From: AG25 sp035517615
GTDB taxonomy: Bacteria; Gemmatimonadota; Gemmatimonadetes; Gemmatimonadales; GWC2-71-9
Assembly (NCBI GenBank): GCA_035517615.1
Contig: DATIYM010000062.1
Coordinates: forward strand, 1 to 41,900
Length of the DNA stretch: 41,900 nt
Direction: 5' to 3'
Made by a program: the position numbers and the translations under genes. The notes beneath the pieces are model-generated. The model was not told the DNA's origin, did not search any database, and saw only the letters and a program-made list of their open reading frames with translations. This document shows, one piece after another, positions 23,147 to 31,609 of this stretch. Position 1 is the stretch's first letter. Every line of letters begins with the position of its first letter.

Positions 23147-25453
23147 ATGATTACCGGCACGTCACGGCCGCTCACGCGGCGAGTACTGATCGTCGATGAT
23201 GCCCTGGCCGTCGCAAACACGGCGGGTGGGCGCGCCGTACGCACCCTGGCGGACGAGCTTCGCGGGCGCGGCCTCGAGGTCATCGAGGCCTTCTCGCTCG
23301 ACGACGGTCTCGCGAACGTCGTTTCCGACTCGGCGATCCACTGTGTGTTCGTCAACTGGACGCTGGGCAATCACAATCACGGTACCCACAGGCAGGCGAC
23401 CGAGCTGCTGCGGACCCTGCGCGGCCGCAATGCCAAGATCCCCGTGTTCCTGATGGCGGACCGTTCCATCACGGGGACGGTTACGGTCGAGGACGCCACG
23501 CTGGCGGACGAATTCGTGTGGACGCTCGAAGATACCGCGGCGTTCATCGGAGGCCGCGTGACCGCGGCCATCGATCGCTACATCCAGGGGCTGCTGCCGC
23601 CGTTTGCGGCCGCCCTGGCGCGCTACGATCGCGACCGCGAGTACTCGTGGGCAGCGCCGGGGCATCAAGGGGGCGTCGCGTTTCTCAAGTCGCCGGTGGG
23701 ACGCGCGTTCTTCGATTACTTCGGCGAGAACCTGTTCCGCTCCGATATGGGCATCGAGCGCGGCGCGCTCGGCTCGCTGCTCGGCCATAGCGGACCGATG
23801 GGTGAAAGCGAGCGCTATGCGGCGCACGTGTTCGGCGCGCATCGATCGTATTCGGTGCTCAACGGCACGTCGGGGTCGAATCGGGCGATCATGATGGCCT
23901 GCGTCGGTGACAACGAGATCGCGCTGTGCGACCGCAACTGCCACAAATCCATCGAGCAGGGCCTCGCGCTGACGGGCGGCATCCCCGTGTTCCTGCGGCC
24001 TACCCGCAACCGCTACGGCATCATCGGCCCGATTCCGCCGGAGCGTCTCGAGCCCAAGGCGATTGCCGAGAGCATCGCACAGAACCCGCTCACGAAGCAC
24101 GCAACCGACAAGCGCCCCGTGTACGCGGTGGTGACGAACTGCACCTATGATGGGATGTGCTACAACGCCGCCGAGGCGCAGGACCGGCTCGCGAAGAGCG
24201 TCGATCGCATTCACTTCGATGAAGCGTGGTACGGCTACGCTCGGTTCAATCCGCTGTATCGCAGCCGGTACGCGATGCGCGGCAATCCGAGCGAGCACCC
24301 CAAGGACGCGCCGACGGTTTTCGCCACGCACTCGACGCACAAGCTGCTCGCGGCATTGTCCCAGACGTCGTTCATCCATATCCGCGACGGCAAGGGCGCG
24401 ATCGATCACGGCCGCTTCAACGAGGCCTACTGCGCGCAGGCGAGCACGTCGCCGCTGTATGCGCTGATCGCGTCAAATGACGTCGCGGCGGCGATGATGG
24501 ACGGCCCCGCCGGGCTCACGCTGACGCAGGACGTGATCGACGAAGCCGTAGCGTGCCGGCTCGCCGTGGCCCGGGTGCACCAGGAGTTCACGGCCAAGCG
24601 CGACTGGTTCTTCGCGCCCTGGAACGCCCCCGAGGTGACCGATCCCAAAACCGGGAAACGCATTCCGTTCCACGAAGCGTCGCACGAGCTGCTCGCGCGC
24701 GAGCCCGCCTGCTGGGTGCTTCACCCCGGAGAGGAGTGGCACGGATTCGACGGCATCCCCGACAACTGGTGCATGCTCGACCCGATCAAGTTCGGCATCG
24801 TGTGCCCGGGGATGAAAGCGGATGGGACGTTCGCGACGAGCGGGATTCCGGCCGATATCGTGACCGCCTATCTCGGGCGCCAGGGGATCGTGCCGTCGCG
24901 CACCACCGACCACATGGTGCTGTTCCTGTTCTCCATGGGGATCACCAAGGGCAAATGGGGCACGCTGCTCAACGCCCTGCTCGACTTCAAAGTGGATTAC
25001 GACCGCAACGCGCCACTCAGCGAAGTGCTGCCCAAGGTCGTCGCCGGGGCTCCGGCCCGATATGCAAACCAGGGGCTCAAGGACCTGGGTGACGAGATGT
25101 GGGCCCATATGAAGGAAAGCCGTCAGGGCCACTGGCAGGCCCAGGCGTATGCCACGCTGCCCACGCCCGCAATGCCGCCGCGGCGCGCCTTTCAGCGACT
25201 GATGGCCGGGGAGGCCGAGAAGGTCTCGCTCGACAACATGGCCAACCGTGTCGTTGCCGTGGGCGTGATCCCCTACCCTCCCGGCATTCCGATCGTGATG
25301 CCCGGAGAGAGCGTCGGCGCCGCAGATGGCCCGTGGCTCACCTACCTGCGCGCGGTGCAGGAATGGGGCGAGCGGTTCCCCGGGTTTGCGAAAGAAGTAG
25401 AAGGGACTGAGGAGCGCGACGGACACTATCACATCTACTGCCTGAAGCCGTAG
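23147..25453 (+). CDS. adiA: AdiA-like biodegradative arginine decarboxylase
   Basis: 768 residues (E. coli AdiA 755). It converts arginine to agmatine and CO2 with use of one proton. The N-terminal wing domain, receiver-like, starts RRVLIVDD (about 10-125). The PLP fold-type I core has EYSWAAPGHQGGV, NLFRSDMGIERGALGSLL, CDRNCHKSIEQG and HFDEAWYGYARFNP. The Schiff-base lysine is K399 in HSTHKLLAALSQ. The C-terminal domain ends PYPPGIPIVMPGE and YHIYCLKP. Recalled AdiA motifs match nearly word for word (APGHQGGV, RSDMGIE, CTYDGMCYNA, THSTHKLL), more closely than for CadA or SpeF. Substrate is inferred from this. First decarboxylase of the island, between porin and antiporter fusion. Confidence 0.9.
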   Translation: MITGTSRPLTRRVLIVDDALAVANTAGGRAVRTLADELRGRGLEVIEAFSLDDGLANVVSDSAIHCVFVNWTLGNHNHGTHRQATELLRTLRGRNAKIPVFLMADRSITGTVTVEDATLADEFVWTLEDTAAFIGGRVTAAIDRYIQGLLPPFAAALARYDRDREYSWAAPGHQGGVAFLKSPVGRAFFDYFGENLFRSDMGIERGALGSLLGHSGPMGESERYAAHVFGAHRSYSVLNGTSGSNRAIMMACVGDNEIALCDRNCHKSIEQGLALTGGIPVFLRPTRNRYGIIGPIPPERLEPKAIAESIAQNPLTKHATDKRPVYAVVTNCTYDGMCYNAAEAQDRLAKSVDRIHFDEAWYGYARFNPLYRSRYAMRGNPSEHPKDAPTVFATHSTHKLLAALSQTSFIHIRDGKGAIDHGRFNEAYCAQASTSPLYALIASNDVAAAMMDGPAGLTLTQDVIDEAVACRLAVARVHQEFTAKRDWFFAPWNAPEVTDPKTGKRIPFHEASHELLAREPACWVLHPGEEWHGFDGIPDNWCMLDPIKFGIVCPGMKADGTFATSGIPADIVTAYLGRQGIVPSRTTDHMVLFLFSMGITKGKWGTLLNALLDFKVDYDRNAPLSEVLPKVVAGAPARYANQGLKDLGDEMWAHMKESRQGHWQAQAYATLPTPAMPPRRAFQRLMAGEAEKVSLDNMANRVVAVGVIPYPPGIPIVMPGESVGAADGPWLTYLRAVQEWGERFPGFAKEVEGTEERDGHYHIYCLKP

Positions 25454-25499
25454 CCCTTTCGTATCACGCCCGAACGTCTCGTGGATCAAGGAGGGAACC

Positions 25500-27785
25500 G
25501 TGGCAGACGCCAAGAAGAAAATGACGCTCATGCAGCTGACGTTCATCGTGGCCGTGAACATGATGGGCTCGGGGATCATCATGCTGCCGACGAACATGGC
25601 TCAGGTCGGGGCCATCTCGCTGCTTTCGTGGATCGTAACCGCGCTCGGCTCGATGGCCATCGCATACGGCTTCGCCCAGGCCGGGATCTTCAATCAGCGT
25701 CCCGGCGGCATGGCGGCGTACTCGGAGGATGCATACGGCAAGGACGGTTACTTCATGACGTTCTTCCTGTACTTCCTCTCGCTCGCGATCGGCAACGTGG
25801 CCATCGCGATTTCGGCGGTGGGTTACCTGGCCGGGTTCTTCCCCTGGCTCGCTGCGACTCCGATCGCGACGTGCATCGGCGTGATCGTACTCCTGTGGCT
25901 CACGACGGTCGCCAACTTCGGCGGCCCGTCCATCACGGGCCGCATTGGCTCTGTGACCGTATGGGGCGTGATCCTGCCGGTGGGCCTGTTGTCGATCATC
26001 GGTTGGTTTTGGTTTCGGAGCGATGTTTTCAGCGCCGCCTGGAATCCTCATGGATTGAGCATCGGGAGCGGCATGGGTTCGAGCATCGCGCTCACCCTGT
26101 GGGCCTTCCTCGGCATGGAATCGGCGGCCCAGAACTCGGATGCCGTGGAGAACCCGAAGCGCGACGTGCCGTTGGCCTGCATGTTCGGCACCCTGGGCGC
26201 TGCCGTCATTTACATCCTCTCGACGACTGTCATCCAGGGCATCGTGCCCAACGCCGATCTCGCCAAGTCGACCGGACCGTTCGCGCTCGCGTTCGCTCAC
26301 ATGTTCAATCCCATGATCGGCCGTATCGTGATGGGACTCGCGGTGCTGGCCTGCCTTGGGTCGCTGCTCGGATGGCAGTTCACGATCGCGCAGACGGGCA
26401 AGGCCGCCGCCGAAGAGCGCATGTTCCCGAAGTTCTTCACGAAGATCAACTCGATGGGCGCGCCGATCGTCGGCATGCTCGTGCTCGGCGTCGTCCAGTC
26501 GCTGCTCGCGCTCTCGACCATCTCGCCCAGCTTGAGCAAACAGTTCGGCGTCCTGGTGAACCTCGCCGTGGTGACGAACGTCGTGCCCTATGTGATCTCG
26601 CTCTCCGCGTTGATGTACATGATGAAAGCGGCGAAGGCGCCGGCGAACACGTATCGGCGCAATACGATCGTGGCGGTGATCGCGATCATCTACAGCATCT
26701 ACGCGCTCTATGCGTCGGGGCCCAGCGCAGTAATGGGCGGCATGATCGTCATCGGCCTGACGTATCTGCTGTGGGGCTTCATCGCCTATCGCTTCGCGCC
26801 CGGAGCGCAGGCCGGTGCCACGGCCGGGGCTCGCCCCGTCTCTCAAGCCGTGAAGGTCGCGATCGGGACCATCGTGGTCCTGGCCCTCGCCGCGCCGCAG
26901 GGGGCGCTCGCCCAGCAGGCCAAGCAGAAAGCGGCTCCGAAGGCTGTAGCGGCAACCGTGCTCGAGCGAGTGAAACAAACCGGCAGAATTCGGCTCGGCT
27001 ACTCGAGCGATGCGAGACCCTTCTCGTTCCGCGACGCCTCAGGAAATCCACAGGGCTATTCGGTCACGCTATGCGGCAAGGTCGTTCAGGCGGTGAAGAC
27101 CGAGCTGGGGCTTGGGACGGTGAGCGTCGAATGGGTTCCGGTTCCGATGACGGATCGCTTCGTCGCCGTGCAGATGGGCAAGGTCGATCTGATGTGTGGG
27201 GCGGATACGGAAACCCTCACGCGGCGCGAAGCCGTGGATTTCTCGATTCCCATTTTCCCGGGCGGCATCGGCGCGGTATTGCGTAAAGACGCCCCCGAAC
27301 GCCTGACCGACGCGCTCAACGGGACGCACCGCAATGAGCCGACCTGGCGTGCCTCGGCGGGCCAGCTGCTCCAGACCCAGACGTTCTGCGTCATCAACGG
27401 CACGACGACCGAAACCTGGCTCGCCGGGAAGCTCAGCGAGTTCAACCTGACGGCGAAGGTCGTGCCGGTGAGCGGCTACGACGCGGGAGTGCAGGAGGTG
27501 CTCGAACGCCGGGCCAACGTCTTCTTCGGGGACCGCGCGGTGCTCCTGGACGTCGTGGCCCATAACCAGAGCGGCGCCCAGCTCGCCGTGATGGACCGGT
27601 ACTTCACGTACGAATCGTTTGCCCTCGCGTTCCCACGCGGCGATAACGCGTTCCGCATGGTCGTCGACCGCACGCTGAGCCGGTTGTATTCGACCCCCGA
27701 ATTCCGCGCCATGTACACCAACTGGTTCGGGGCGCCGACGGAAGAGGCCATCACGTTCTACCGCTGGAACACGCGGCCGGAATAA
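25500..27785 (+). CDS. PotE-like amino acid/polyamine antiporter fused to a periplasmic solute-binding protein
   Basis: 761 residues in one frame, GTG start with AAGGAGGGAACC before it. Residues about 1-435 are an APC-family antiporter close to PotE: VNMMGSGIIMLPTNMAQVG, ITVWGVI, SSIALTLWAFLGMESA, GSLLGWQFTIAQ and ISPSLSKQFGVLVNLAVVTN all follow the PotE order, 12 TMs. At 451 a 13th helix (VKVAIGTIVVLALAAPQGALAQ) looks like a signal peptide with an ALA-Q signal-peptidase site (after 471). From about 490 an SBP_bac_3 domain follows: IRLGYSSDARPFSFRD, QMGKVDLMCGADTETLTRREAVDFSIPIF. With 12 TMs and an inside C-terminus, helix 13 would put the binding domain in the periplasm. A GTG at 26850 could also start a separate SBP, but no SD precedes it. 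Confidence 0.9.
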   Translation: MADAKKKMTLMQLTFIVAVNMMGSGIIMLPTNMAQVGAISLLSWIVTALGSMAIAYGFAQAGIFNQRPGGMAAYSEDAYGKDGYFMTFFLYFLSLAIGNVAIAISAVGYLAGFFPWLAATPIATCIGVIVLLWLTTVANFGGPSITGRIGSVTVWGVILPVGLLSIIGWFWFRSDVFSAAWNPHGLSIGSGMGSSIALTLWAFLGMESAAQNSDAVENPKRDVPLACMFGTLGAAVIYILSTTVIQGIVPNADLAKSTGPFALAFAHMFNPMIGRIVMGLAVLACLGSLLGWQFTIAQTGKAAAEERMFPKFFTKINSMGAPIVGMLVLGVVQSLLALSTISPSLSKQFGVLVNLAVVTNVVPYVISLSALMYMMKAAKAPANTYRRNTIVAVIAIIYSIYALYASGPSAVMGGMIVIGLTYLLWGFIAYRFAPGAQAGATAGARPVSQAVKVAIGTIVVLALAAPQGALAQQAKQKAAPKAVAATVLERVKQTGRIRLGYSSDARPFSFRDASGNPQGYSVTLCGKVVQAVKTELGLGTVSVEWVPVPMTDRFVAVQMGKVDLMCGADTETLTRREAVDFSIPIFPGGIGAVLRKDAPERLTDALNGTHRNEPTWRASAGQLLQTQTFCVINGTTTETWLAGKLSEFNLTAKVVPVSGYDAGVQEVLERRANVFFGDRAVLLDVVAHNQSGAQLAVMDRYFTYESFALAFPRGDNAFRMVVDRTLSRLYSTPEFRAMYTNWFGAPTEEAITFYRWNTRPE

Positions 27786-27803
27786 CCGCCAGGAGATTTT
27801 GCG

Positions 27804-30125
27804 ATGATCGAGAGAAGCATTAAGCGGATCAGCATGCGGGCGCTCGTGATCGATGACGAGCTCCCGACGGCCACCGCGGAAGGCCATGCCGCGCGGGCGC
27901 TGGTCAAGGAGCTCCAGGGGCGGGCGATCGATGTCGTCGAGGCGCCCTCGGCCCAGGACGGTATGTCGGTCGTCATCTCGGACTCGGCGATTCACGCCCT
28001 GTTGCTCGACTGGACGCTGGGCGATGCCGGCAACGGGGGCGACGCGAAAAAACATCACGATCACGAGAAGGCCCGCAGGTTGATTTCCTTCGTGCGCTCG
28101 CGGAACGACAAGATCCCGATCTTCCTCATGGCCGAGCGGGGCGAAGCGTCCTCGATCCCGATCGACGTGATGGAAATGGTCGACGAGTACATCTGGACGC
28201 TCGAGGACACCGCGGCGTTCGTCGGCGGCCGGGTCGTGGCGGCGATCCGGCGCTATATCGACGTGATGATGCCGCCGCTCGCGGCCGCGGTCATGAAGTT
28301 CAGCCAGGAATACGAATACTCCTGGCATACCCCCGGCCACACCGGGGGAACGGCGTTTCTCAAGTCGCCGGTGGGACGGATGTTTTTCGACTATTTCGGT
28401 GAGAACCTGCTGCGCTCCGACCTGTCGATCAGCGTCGGCGCGCTGGGATCGCTGCTCGATCATACCGGTCCCATGGGCGCCCACGAGCGCTACGCCGCCC
28501 GGGTGTTCGGCGCGCATCGCACCTACTGCGTGACCAACGGGACGTCGATGTCGAACCGCGTGATCTTCATGGCCGCGGTGGCGCGCGATCAGATCGCTCT
28601 CTGTGACCGCAACTGCCACAAGTCGATCGAGCATAGCCTGGTCATGAGCGGAGGGATTCCCACGTATCTCGTGCCGCTGCGCAATCGCTATGGCATCATC
28701 GGACCGATTCCGCCGAATCGGCTCGCCCCGGAGGCGCTGAAGGCGGCGATCAAGACCAATCCCCTGGTCACCAAGGGTGTCGAGACGCGCCCGGTTCACT
28801 CGATCATCACTAACTCGACCTACGATGGGCTGTGCTACAACGCCCGCCGCGTGGAAGAGCTGCTCGATCCCTCCGTCGATCGCATCCATTTCGACGAGGC
28901 GTGGTACGCGTACGCGCGGTTCAATCCGCTGTACCGCGACCGGCACGCGATGTACGGCGATCCCAAGGATCACAAGGGTCCGACCGTATTCGCCACGCAT
29001 TCGACCCACAAGCTGCTGGCGGCGCTGTCGCAGGCATCGTTCCTGCATATCCGCGACGGCCGCAGCCCGATTCCACATCCGCGCTTCAATGAATCGTACA
29101 TGATGCAGGCGTCGACCTCGCCGTTCTATCCCATCGTCGTCTCGAACGACATCACCGCCGCGATGATGGACGGTCCGGGAGGCCTGGCGCTCACCAGCGA
29201 ATCGATCCAGGAGGCCATCGCCTTCCGGCAGACGATGGGCCGCGTGCAGCGCGAGTTCTCGGACAAGAAAGAGTGGTTCTTCAACACCTGGAATCCCGAC
29301 AAGGTCAAGCAGAACGGCAAGACGGTGGCCTTCGCGGATGCGTCGCCGGACTTCCTTGCGAGCGAACCCGATGCATGGGTGCTGCATCCCGGCGAGGCGT
29401 GGCATGGGTTCGGAGACATCGAAGACGGCTACTGCATGCTGGACCCGATCAAAGTCTCGGTGCTGACGCCGGGCGTTGCCTCCGGCGGGGGCCTCGATAC
29501 GCAAGGGATTCCGGCCAGCATCGTGACCGCCTATCTCCACCGCCGCGGCGTGGAAGTCGAGAAGACCACCGATTTCACGATTCTGCTGCTCTTTTCGATC
29601 GGCATTACGAAAGGGAAATGGGGCACGCTGCTCAACGCATTGCTCGACTTCAAGCGCGACTACGACGCCAACACTGCGCTCGCCGAAGCGTTGCCCGAGG
29701 TCGCCAACGCCTACCCCGCCGCGTACGCCAATCTGGGGCTCCGCGAGCTGGCCGATCAGATGTTCGCGATGCTCAAGGAGACGCGGCAAACGCACTGGCT
29801 GGCGGAGGCGTTCTCGACGCTCCCCACCCTCGTGATGACGCCCAGCGCCGCCTATCAATACCTCGTGCGGGACGAAATCGAGCATGTCCCGCTCGACAAG
29901 CTCGCGAATCGGGTACTCGCGACGAGCGTGGTACCCTATCCCCCCGGCATTCCCATGCTCATGCCGGGCGAGTCGACCGGCGCAGCCGATGGCCCCTACT
30001 TGAGTTACCTGCGCGCACTCGGGTCGTGGGATGCTCGGTTCCCGGGATTCGGCCACGACACCCACGGAGTCGAAAACCGCGACGGCGTCTACTACGTCCA
30101 GTGCCTGAAAGCGTCGCCGCGCTGA
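27804..30125 (+). CDS. Second Orn/Lys/Arg decarboxylase, AdiA/CadA-intermediate paralogue
   Basis: 773 residues, SD AGGAG 8 nt before the ATG. Same architecture as the first copy: wing domain (SMRALVIDDELP, about 10-140), PLP core with K403 in HSTHKLLAALSQ, and C-terminal domain ending YYVQCLKA. The substrate-side signatures differ. It has YSWHTPGHTGGTAFLKSPVGR and LRSDLSISVGALGSLLDHTG, where the first copy has AAPGHQGGV and RSDMGIE. ITNSTYDGLCYN replaces VTNCTYDGMCYN. These changes are shared with CadA/Ldc lysine decarboxylases, so lysine (or ornithine) is a likelier substrate than arginine (inference). It is 18 nt after the antiporter fusion. Confidence 0.88.
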   Translation: MIERSIKRISMRALVIDDELPTATAEGHAARALVKELQGRAIDVVEAPSAQDGMSVVISDSAIHALLLDWTLGDAGNGGDAKKHHDHEKARRLISFVRSRNDKIPIFLMAERGEASSIPIDVMEMVDEYIWTLEDTAAFVGGRVVAAIRRYIDVMMPPLAAAVMKFSQEYEYSWHTPGHTGGTAFLKSPVGRMFFDYFGENLLRSDLSISVGALGSLLDHTGPMGAHERYAARVFGAHRTYCVTNGTSMSNRVIFMAAVARDQIALCDRNCHKSIEHSLVMSGGIPTYLVPLRNRYGIIGPIPPNRLAPEALKAAIKTNPLVTKGVETRPVHSIITNSTYDGLCYNARRVEELLDPSVDRIHFDEAWYAYARFNPLYRDRHAMYGDPKDHKGPTVFATHSTHKLLAALSQASFLHIRDGRSPIPHPRFNESYMMQASTSPFYPIVVSNDITAAMMDGPGGLALTSESIQEAIAFRQTMGRVQREFSDKKEWFFNTWNPDKVKQNGKTVAFADASPDFLASEPDAWVLHPGEAWHGFGDIEDGYCMLDPIKVSVLTPGVASGGGLDTQGIPASIVTAYLHRRGVEVEKTTDFTILLLFSIGITKGKWGTLLNALLDFKRDYDANTALAEALPEVANAYPAAYANLGLRELADQMFAMLKETRQTHWLAEAFSTLPTLVMTPSAAYQYLVRDEIEHVPLDKLANRVLATSVVPYPPGIPMLMPGESTGAADGPYLSYLRALGSWDARFPGFGHDTHGVENRDGVYYVQCLKASPR

Positions 30126-30131
30126 GGCCGC

Positions 30132-31517
30132 ATGGCCATCTTCCACGTCGCCGTTCGGGGCCGGGATCGCCGTCATCTGGCGGCGCTCGGCCCCAAGCTC
30201 CGCATCGTCGTCGTCGGCTATCATGAGGACAGGCGCGGTGCCGTGGTCGATGCCTACGTCCGCGGCGACAGGATCGAGTGGCTCGAGCGCAAAGGCTACG
30301 AGGTCACCCGGCTCGAGCGGGTCGACGGTCCCGACCGTAAACGCCAGGCCGAAGGCAAGAGCGCGGCGGCACGGCGGGTCACCCGCGGCCGCTACGGCGA
30401 CGTCATCTGGGGCGGCGGCTATCTCACCACCGATGAGGTCGAGGCGGCGTTAGTGCTCGGGGCCCGGAACCACGCCGGGTACTTCGAGAGAATCCCCCTG
30501 CCCCACCTGACGTGGGAGAAGCGCCGTTGCCACGCCTTCCGGATTGGCAAGGGAAGCGGTCGCGGCCGCCCCGCCGTGTTGTTGCTCGGCGGCATGCACG
30601 GACGGGAATGGGGCAGCCCCGACATCCTCGTCTATTTCGCGATGCGGTTGTTGCGCGCGTACCGCGACCGGCGCGGATTCAGGTGGAAGACGCGGGTTGT
30701 GTCCGCGGCGCAGGTCCGCCGCCTCATCGAGACCATGGACATCGTGGTGCTGCCGCAGGCGAATCCCGACGGGCGGCGCTTCAGCATGGAGCGCAGCTCG
30801 ATGTGGCGTAAGAACCGGCGACCCCCGCCGCGTGGCAAGGGGCAACGATCGTACGGCGTGGACCTGAACCGCAATTTTCCGTTTCTCTGGCGGTTCGATC
30901 GCTACTTCGCCCCAGGGACCGTGGCGAGCACGTTCAGTCCCGGCGATTACGAAACCTACGCGGGTCCCCGGGCGGCCTCCGAACCCGAGACCCGTAACGT
31001 CATCTGGCTGCTCGATCGCTTTCCCAACATCCGCTACTTCGTCGATCTGCACTGCTATGGCGAGACGATTCTGCATCCCTGGGGCTCGGACGACGCCCAG
31101 TCGAAAGATCCGCGGATGAGCTTTCTGAACCGGGCCTACGATGGCAAGCGGGGGCTGATCAATGACGACGTGTATCGCGAATATTTTCCGGCGCAGGACA
31201 AGAAGGAGGCAGTGGCGATGGGCCGGCAGATCGCGGCCGCAATCCGGCTGGTGCGCGGACGCAAGTACCGCGTGCAGCCGGCGGTGGGCCTCTACCCAAC
31301 AGGCGGGGCGGCAGACGACTACGCGTACAGCCGGCACTTCATCGACCACAAGAAGCAGAAGATCATTCCGTTCACGGTGGAGTGGGGGCGTAGCCGGGCG
31401 TCTACGCCATTCCACCCGCCCTACGCCGAGATGCGAAAAGTCATGCGCGAGGTGAGCGCGGGCCTGCTGGCGCTGTGCCTGCGCGCGCGTACCGGGACGT
31501 TCACCACGAGTTCATGA
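30132..31517 (+). CDS. M14-family zinc carboxypeptidase, no signal peptide
   Basis: 461 residues, starting 6 nt after the decarboxylase stop. Zinc ligands H156-x-x-E159 (GGMHGREW) and H307 (VDLHCYGE) are visible, with catalytic E417 (FTVEWGRS) and the substrate-binding NRN region (GVDLNRNFPFLW). It would remove C-terminal residues from peptides. The N-terminal 100 residues resemble a prodomain or an amino-terminal extension. No signal peptide or lipobox is present, so cytoplasmic action is likely. Located in the decarboxylase operon, it could supply free Arg or Lys (inference). The S1' specificity residue was not located. Confidence 0.82.
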   Translation: MAIFHVAVRGRDRRHLAALGPKLRIVVVGYHEDRRGAVVDAYVRGDRIEWLERKGYEVTRLERVDGPDRKRQAEGKSAAARRVTRGRYGDVIWGGGYLTTDEVEAALVLGARNHAGYFERIPLPHLTWEKRRCHAFRIGKGSGRGRPAVLLLGGMHGREWGSPDILVYFAMRLLRAYRDRRGFRWKTRVVSAAQVRRLIETMDIVVLPQANPDGRRFSMERSSMWRKNRRPPPRGKGQRSYGVDLNRNFPFLWRFDRYFAPGTVASTFSPGDYETYAGPRAASEPETRNVIWLLDRFPNIRYFVDLHCYGETILHPWGSDDAQSKDPRMSFLNRAYDGKRGLINDDVYREYFPAQDKKEAVAMGRQIAAAIRLVRGRKYRVQPAVGLYPTGGAADDYAYSRHFIDHKKQKIIPFTVEWGRSRASTPFHPPYAEMRKVMREVSAGLLALCLRARTGTFTTSS

Positions 31518-31609
31518 AGACCTCAATGCTCGACAGCTTCTCTTCCCGTTCAGGATGCGACACGACTGCCGTACTGGGAGTTCTCACTGATGGTTGAGGA
31601 GATCACGCG

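Noticed and set aside
27069..30224. 1051-codon minus-strand open frame antisense to the second decarboxylase
   Set aside because: It is rich in Arg/His/Asp with no family motif and mirrors the third-position GC bias of the real plus-strand gene, whose PLP motifs are intact.
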